Assembly (NCBI RefSeq): GCF_900106675.1
Contig: NZ_FNOB01000014.1
Coordinates: 51,099-115,098, forward strand
DNA length: 64,000 nucleotides
Reading direction: 5' to 3'
From: Allgaiera indica
GTDB taxonomy: Bacteria > Pseudomonadota > Alphaproteobacteria > Rhodobacterales > Rhodobacteraceae
In this document: positions 59,519 to 64,000 of the stretch, in pieces
How the letters are laid out: each line of letters opens with the position of its first letter
How positions within the stretch are numbered: the stretch's first letter is position 1
Position numbers and translations under genes: made by a program
Notes under the pieces: model-generated
Database searches by the model: none
What the model was told of the DNA's origin: nothing
The model's input: the letters and a program-made list of their open reading frames with translations, nothing else

Positions 59519-59704
59519 TGATGGCGCGCGAAAAATCGCGAAAAAGATGCAACTATTTGTTTTTAAGTTGTAATTTTTTTCGCGATTTTTCGGGCCTCGG
59601 GGCGTGCCCTGCCGCTTGTCCCGCCAGGCTAGCCGGGCGCGGGCATCGCGGGCAGCACCTTGTGGGTCAGCGGGCTTGCTGGAGCAATGGGGACCTGGCC
59701 TCAC

Positions 59705-62155
59705 CTATGAGCGGATGCGTTCCGAGCGTGGATCGTACATCGGCACGACACTTGCCTCGGCGTCACAAAGCTTGCCTGCAATCTCGATGGAATAGCTGGA
59801 GGCCAGCATGGTATCGACCGGTTCTCCCGCAGCAGCACAGGGCACATAGCCCAATCCCACCGCCGCCCCCAGCGCATGGCCGTAATTGCCCGAGCTGAGG
59901 AAGCCAACAATCTCGCCATCGCGCAGGATCGGCTCATTGTGGAACAGAAGCGGCTCTGGATCTTTGAGTCGGAACTGAACCATCCGGCGCGCCAGCCCTT
60001 CCTCTTTCTTACGTAGCACCGCGTCACTGCCGATGAATGCACCTTTGGCCAGCTTCACCGCAAAGCCAAGCCCCGCCTCCAACACATGATCCTCATCGGT
60101 AATGTCATGCCCGAAATGGCGGTAGCCTTTCTCGATCCGGCAGCTGTCCATCGCATGCAAACCGCAAAGCTTCAGCCCGACATCCTCGCCTGCCTCGACG
60201 ATGGTTTCGAAGACATGTGCGGCCTGATCGCTCGATACATACAGCTCCCAGCCCAGCTCGCCCACATAGGTAACGCGGTGCGCGCGCGCGATCCCCATGC
60301 CGATCTCGATCTCTCGCGCAGAGCCGAACGGATGGGCGTCGTTCGAAAAATCATTGGGTGAGATCAGCCCCAGCAGATCTCGCGATTTCGGCCCCATCAG
60401 CGGCAGAACAACCTCTCCCGCCGTTACATCGGTGATCGTCACGTTCAGCGCATCCACGTGACGGCGCAGCCATGCCAGATCGCGCTGCAAGGTGGCACCG
60501 GGCACCACCAGATAAAACGCGGTGTCCGAAAACCGCGTCACGGTCAGATCGCATTCGATCCCGCCACGCGGGTTGAGCATCTGGGTATAGACGATGCGGC
60601 CCGCCTCGACATCCATCTGATTGGCACAAAGATTTTGCAGGAAGCCGAGCGCATCGCGCCCCTCCACGCGAATCTTGCCAAAGGAGGTCATGTCCAGCAG
60701 GCCGACGCCTTCGCGCAGCGCCATATGCTCGGCACGACTGTTGTCGAACCAGTTCTGCCGCTTCCAGCTATATTGGTATTCTGGCCTCTGCCCGGGATTG
60801 GCGAACCAGTTCGCCCGCTCCCAGCCCGCGACCTCGCCAAAGACCGCGCCGCGCGCCTTGAGATGTTCGTGCAGCGGGGAGCGACGAATGCCGCGCGATG
60901 TGGCCATCTGGCGATAGGGGAAGTGATCGGCGTAAAGCAGGCCCAGCGTCTCGGTGACGCGCTCTTTGAGATAGCGGCGGTTCTTTTGGAACGGCTGCGC
61001 ACGGCGGATATCGACGTCCCAAAGATCAAACGGCGGCGCGCCATCATTCATCCACTGCGCCAGCGCCATGCCTGCGCCCCCGGAGGACACGATCCCGATG
61101 GAGTTGTAGCCGGCAGCAACCCAGTATCCCGCAAGCTCCGGCGCCTCACCCAGGTAATATCGGTCATCCGGCGTGAAGCTTTCGGGACCGTTGAAGAACG
61201 TGTGGATGCCAGCATCCGCCAAGAGCGGCATCCGCGCGATGGCCTTCTCCAGGATCGGCGCGAAATGGTCGAAATCTTCGGGCAGTTGATCGAAGCAGAA
61301 ATCCTCGCGGATGCCATTCATTCCCCAAGGCTTTGCCACAGGCTCGAACGCGCCAAGCAGGATTTTGCCGGCATCTTCCTTGTAATATGCACATTCATCG
61401 GGCACGCGCAGCACGGGCAATCGCGTGAGGTCGGGGATCGCCTCGGTCACGATATAGAAATGCTCGCAGGCATGGAGCGGCAGCGTCACCCCGTTTTGCG
61501 CCGCCAGATCACGGCCCCACATGCCTCCGCAATTGACAACCAGATCCGCGGCAATGTGGCCCTGATCGCCGCCCATTTCCCAATCCACGCCAGTCACGCG
61601 GCCCCTGGCCTGCGTCACGCGGGCCACTTTGACCTGCTCGATGATCTGCGCGCCCCGCATGCGTGCGCCCTTGGCCAGTGCCAATGCGATATTGGCCGGG
61701 TCGGCCTGCCCATCCCCGGGCAAATGCACGCCCGCCACCACGTCCCCAATCGCCAAATGCGGGTAGAGCGCCTTCACCTCGGCAGGCGATAGCTCGTTCA
61801 CCTCCACATCAAACGCCCTCGCAAGGCTTGCCTGGCGCAGGATCTCTTCGTGCCGCTCTTCAGTCAGCGCCACCGTAATCGAGCCGCATTGGCGCAGCCC
61901 CGTCGCAAGGCCGGTCTCCGCCTCGAGCCGCTTGTAAAGATCGGCGGAGTATTTCGCCAAACGGGTCATGTTCTCGTTCGCGCGCAGCTGCCCCACCAAC
62001 CCCGCAGCATGCCATGTGGTCCCGCTGGTCAACTGCTTACGTTCCAAGAGCACGATGTCTTTCCAGCCCAGCTCGGCCAGATGGTAGGCGACAGAGCAGC
62101 CAGAGATGCCGCCGCCAATGATGACAACGCGCGCATGCGACGGGATTTTGGCCAT
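59705..62155 (-). CDS. Dimethylglycine/sarcosine dehydrogenase-like flavoprotein (FAD-GcvT fusion)
   Basis: An 816-residue protein. Residues 8-380 form a DAO-type FAD domain (G-G-G-I-S-G-C-S-V-A-Y-H at the nucleotide site; S-G-T-T-W-H-A-A-G-L, where the His may hold FAD covalently). Residues 430-810 are an FAO/GcvT folate-binding region (R-G-G-I-E-C-D-L-T-V-T-R and G-E-L-G-W-E-L-Y). Such enzymes demethylate dimethylglycine, sarcosine or related N-methyl compounds and pass the methyl carbon to THF. The start at 62155 fits a short lead to the FAD motif. The divergent XRE-cupin gene is the likely regulator. The exact substrate is unknown. Confidence 0.9.
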   Translation of the reverse strand: MAKIPSHARVVIIGGGISGCSVAYHLAELGWKDIVLLERKQLTSGTTWHAAGLVGQLRANENMTRLAKYSADLYKRLEAETGLATGLRQCGSITVALTEERHEEILRQASLARAFDVEVNELSPAEVKALYPHLAIGDVVAGVHLPGDGQADPANIALALAKGARMRGAQIIEQVKVARVTQARGRVTGVDWEMGGDQGHIAADLVVNCGGMWGRDLAAQNGVTLPLHACEHFYIVTEAIPDLTRLPVLRVPDECAYYKEDAGKILLGAFEPVAKPWGMNGIREDFCFDQLPEDFDHFAPILEKAIARMPLLADAGIHTFFNGPESFTPDDRYYLGEAPELAGYWVAAGYNSIGIVSSGGAGMALAQWMNDGAPPFDLWDVDIRRAQPFQKNRRYLKERVTETLGLLYADHFPYRQMATSRGIRRSPLHEHLKARGAVFGEVAGWERANWFANPGQRPEYQYSWKRQNWFDNSRAEHMALREGVGLLDMTSFGKIRVEGRDALGFLQNLCANQMDVEAGRIVYTQMLNPRGGIECDLTVTRFSDTAFYLVVPGATLQRDLAWLRRHVDALNVTITDVTAGEVVLPLMGPKSRDLLGLISPNDFSNDAHPFGSAREIEIGMGIARAHRVTYVGELGWELYVSSDQAAHVFETIVEAGEDVGLKLCGLHAMDSCRIEKGYRHFGHDITDEDHVLEAGLGFAVKLAKGAFIGSDAVLRKKEEGLARRMVQFRLKDPEPLLFHNEPILRDGEIVGFLSSGNYGHALGAAVGLGYVPCAAAGEPVDTMLASSYSIEIAGKLCDAEASVVPMYDPRSERIRS

Positions 62156-62349
62156 GATTTCGCTCTTTCCTGATAGGGGAGGGCAGGTCTGGCCCTGGTG
62201 CCTCTGGCGTCGGGGCATGTCGTCAGAAAGGGTGTAAACTCGATTCACGTCAAATGAAATTTTAACAAGAAAGTTCATTATGAAGCTTCTTTAAGAAACA
62301 CACATCACACTGGAAGACGCGATCCTTGTATTTCGCGCCACTCCGCGCG

Positions 62350-62949
62350 ATGTTGCCACTTCCTCGAACGGACGTGGGAGCGCCCTCAGTGACCCTCAAC
62401 AACCTCGTCGGGAACGACATCCGCGCGCTGCGCAAATCGCGGGGGGCAACGATCAAAGAGCTCTCGGCAACGCTTGGCCGTTCGGTTGGTTGGCTCAGCC
62501 AAGTCGAGCGCGGACAGGCAACGCCCTCCATCACGGATATCGCGGCCATCGCGAACAATTTTGGTGTGAATATCAGCTTTTTCTTCCGCTCCGCGAACCG
62601 CGACCCCGACGAGCAAGGGATCGTCCTGCGCGCCGCCGACCGCATCCCGATCGGCTCAAGCGAATCCGGTTTGATCGAAGAGCTGCTCTCCCCCACCCTT
62701 GGCGGCACTTTCGAGATGATCAAATCTACCTTCGCGCCGCGATCCAGCAGTGACGGGCTGCGCGCCGCGCGACAATCCGAGGATGGTGGAGTGCTGATTT
62801 CAGGTCAACTAACCTTGGAAATCGACGATCTGACCCTCGCGCTGGAAGCCGGCGATAGCTTTCAATTCACAAGCAGAACCTACAGCTGGCGTAACAACCA
62901 CGACACCCCCGCTGTCGCGGTCTGGGTAATCTCGCCGCCGGTGTATTGA
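62350..62949 (+). CDS. XRE-family regulator with C-terminal cupin domain
   Basis: A 199-residue protein with a helix-turn-helix (residues 18-72; LVGNDIRALRKSRGATIKELSATLGRSVGWLSQVERGQATPSITDIAAIA) and a small cupin barrel (residues 115-195; G-G-V-L-I-S-G-Q-L-T-L-E-I and A-G-D-S-F-Q-F). This architecture is used by regulators of amine and amino-acid catabolism. It is divergent from the dimethylglycine-dehydrogenase-like gene across 194 bp, which should contain the operator. ATG 62350 is used; a TTG at 62326 is possible. Confidence 0.88.
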   Translation: MLPLPRTDVGAPSVTLNNLVGNDIRALRKSRGATIKELSATLGRSVGWLSQVERGQATPSITDIAAIANNFGVNISFFFRSANRDPDEQGIVLRAADRIPIGSSESGLIEELLSPTLGGTFEMIKSTFAPRSSSDGLRAARQSEDGGVLISGQLTLEIDDLTLALEAGDSFQFTSRTYSWRNNHDTPAVAVWVISPPVY

Positions 62950-62984
62950 GGGCAAACAGGCAAACCCTTTCGCACCATCGCCGA

Positions 62985-63050
62985 TGTCGCGCGCGACGGC
63001 CTTCTGATTGCTGGTAAAACACCATGCACATCGCCCGCCGCGCGATGGCC
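62985..63050 (+). mobile_element. Tiny IS1380-type transposase remnant
   Basis: Bases 63023-63049 match the IS1380 transposase gene (near 53267-53293) at 25 of 27 positions and encode M-H-I-A-R-R-A-M-A. The preceding codons, in another frame, read G-L-L-I-A-G, like R-L-L-I-A-C in the transposase. It appears to be a frameshifted scrap of a related element. Confidence 0.4.
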
Positions 63051-63090
63051 GGCGTGATGAACGTCTTGTGCGGTGAGTGAGTCTTCGCTT

Positions 63091-63360
63091 CTAAGCGACC
63101 TGAAGAGACGCTGGCACCTCATCCGACCGGTACAAAGTGCAGAATTTCTGATATCGGGTCCCCGCAACCACTTTTGCCGAACCAGCATCAAGTTCGTTGG
63201 CTGCCCCGGGCTGGGCTGCCTCGATCATGGCCACGATTGCGCCCTGCAAGTCCAACTCGACGCGGTTTTCCGTGATGATGACGGTGACGCTGTCGATGAG
63301 GCTTCGGATGGTTTCGAGGGCGGGCGTTCGTATTGCCGGATCTTCAAGGTCAACCGCGCC
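63091..63360 (-). pseudogene. Serine-recombinase C-terminal remnant
   Basis: Without a start codon, the minus-strand frame ending in TAG at 63091 encodes AVDLEDPAIRTPALETIRSLIDSVTV and ENRVELDLQGAIVAMIEAAQPG. The L-R-x-L-I-D-x-V followed by a beta-like L-D-L-x-G-x-I-x-x-M segment is typical of the C-terminus of large serine recombinases. The catalytic and zinc domains are absent. The rest of 62950-63593 shows no gene. Confidence 0.55.
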
Positions 63361-63593
63361 GCCGCTCTTGCCGAGTGGCGTGGCCTTTCCGCTGGGTAAG
63401 GGGCAGGCATGTAGCCCTTGCCTGGAGCGACATTCATCGCTTTGACAAAGCCCAAAGCCGCTTTCTACTCGCCTTGGGTGTCGTCAGCGCTATTCTCCCA
63501 ATGCAACAGCAATCCGGGCCGGGGTGGCGCTGTGGTTCATTCTGGCGGCCCGACGCCAACCCTCCATCAAGAAACTGAAATCTGGAGATCGAC

Positions 63594-64000
63594 ATGACGA
63601 CCACGGGCAAGCAGCTCTTCACGACATTAGAAGCGGACGGAAAGCTCACCGTAGCGATCGAGGACGTGACCTTTCCCGATCCGACCGGCAACGAGGTTCT
63701 CGTGAAAATGGAAGCCGCACCGATAAACCCGTCGGACCTCGCTATCCTCGTCGGGGCGGCGGATATGGAAAATGCCAGCTATACGCCCGGCAAATTCGTC
63801 GCGACCGTGCCCGAGCCCTTCAACGCGGGCTCGAAGGCACGGCATGGGATCAAACTGCCAGCCGGGAACGAAGGCGCGGGCACGGTGGTCGCCGCCGGCG
63901 ACAGTGACGCGGCCAAGGCGCTTGTGGGACAGCGCGTCTCTTGCGTGCCCGGCAATGCCTATAGCCAATACTGCATCGCGAACGCCGCGATGTGCCTGCC
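63594..64000 (+). CDS. Medium-chain dehydrogenase/quinone oxidoreductase-like protein (N-terminal part)
   Basis: The first 135 residues of an MDR-family oxidoreductase, cut by the window edge. The GroES-like domain is clear: FPDPTGNEVLVKMEAAPINPSDLAILVG, then KLPAGNEGAGTVVAAGDSDAAKALVGQRVSC. It has no structural zinc cysteines in the visible part and an Asn-Pro-Ser-Asp rather than a catalytic Cys, which favours the zinc-free quinone oxidoreductase/enoyl reductase-like branch using NADPH. GGAG lies 7 bp before the ATG. Confidence 0.85.
   Translation, partial: MTTTGKQLFTTLEADGKLTVAIEDVTFPDPTGNEVLVKMEAAPINPSDLAILVGAADMENASYTPGKFVATVPEPFNAGSKARHGIKLPAGNEGAGTVVAAGDSDAAKALVGQRVSCVPGNAYSQYCIANAAMCL

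Overview
The window is GC-rich, densely packed DNA from an alphaproteobacterium, most likely a Rhodobacterales member. This is inferred from codon use, short intergenic gaps, frequent ATGA/TGATG gene overlaps, and typical gene sets for that group: ehu/eut ectoine genes, a bluB riboswitch, and IS1380, IS256, IS481 and IS110 relatives. No rRNA, tRNA or CRISPR array was recognised.

Layout. 1-2.1 kb: mercury genes (end of merA, a MerC/MerT-like membrane protein, ynfA, a merB-like lyase). 2.2-3.3 kb: a LysR fragment and a LysE fragment fused head to head by a deletion. 3.4-7.0 kb (minus strand): ECF sigma factor, anti-sigma factor, fasciclin protein, cytochrome b561-type subunit and Tat-exported molybdopterin oxidoreductase. 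7.3-9.1 kb: a DMT exporter and a thiamine-binding-family gene cut by an IS110 remnant. 9.1-12.6 kb: nadABC for NAD synthesis, then a merR remnant. 13.4-15.8 kb: convergent tcuB and tcuA (tricarballylate oxidation). 15.95-18.1 kb: cobalamin riboswitch, bluB and cobT. 18.1-19.7 kb: DUF488, a DUF6522-like gene and 5-formyl-THF cyclo-ligase.

A block of FrnE-like DsbA oxidoreductase, EamA transporter, beta-propeller and 108-residue secreted protein occurs twice in the same orientation (about 19.8-22.7 and 37.2-41.0 kb). The propeller gene is intact only in the second copy. Between the copies lie a ribose-type sugar ABC transporter with an SMP-30 lactonase (23.0-28.6 kb) and a probable phosphonate uptake island: a Fe3+/2-aminoethylphosphonate-type ABC transporter, a PhnF-like regulator and phnDCE1E2 (28.8-37.2 kb).

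41-42.5 kb holds nested IS256/IS481 scraps and an EamA gene. 42.9-49.1 kb is an ectoine/hydroxyectoine locus (GntR regulator, ectoine hydrolase, ehuBCDA, eutB). 49.2-57.6 kb is accessory DNA: a TPR-like protein, a sensor kinase truncated by a complete IS1380 element, a 5'-truncated GSU2403-type nucleotidyltransferase, a DUF6880-like protein, a 166-bp MITE-like element and gene remnants. 57.6-64 kb: an MFS transporter, a second fasciclin gene, a dimethylglycine/sarcosine dehydrogenase-like flavoprotein with a divergent XRE-cupin regulator, a serine-recombinase remnant and the start of a quinone-oxidoreductase-type dehydrogenase.

The most interesting links are these. Both fasciclin genes, 54 kb apart, carry the same ECF-type promoter signature (TGAAAC-N17-CGTAGCT), so the sigma factor at 6.4-7.0 kb probably controls both. 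Candidate operators were also found for the sugar, ectoine and duplicated-block loci.
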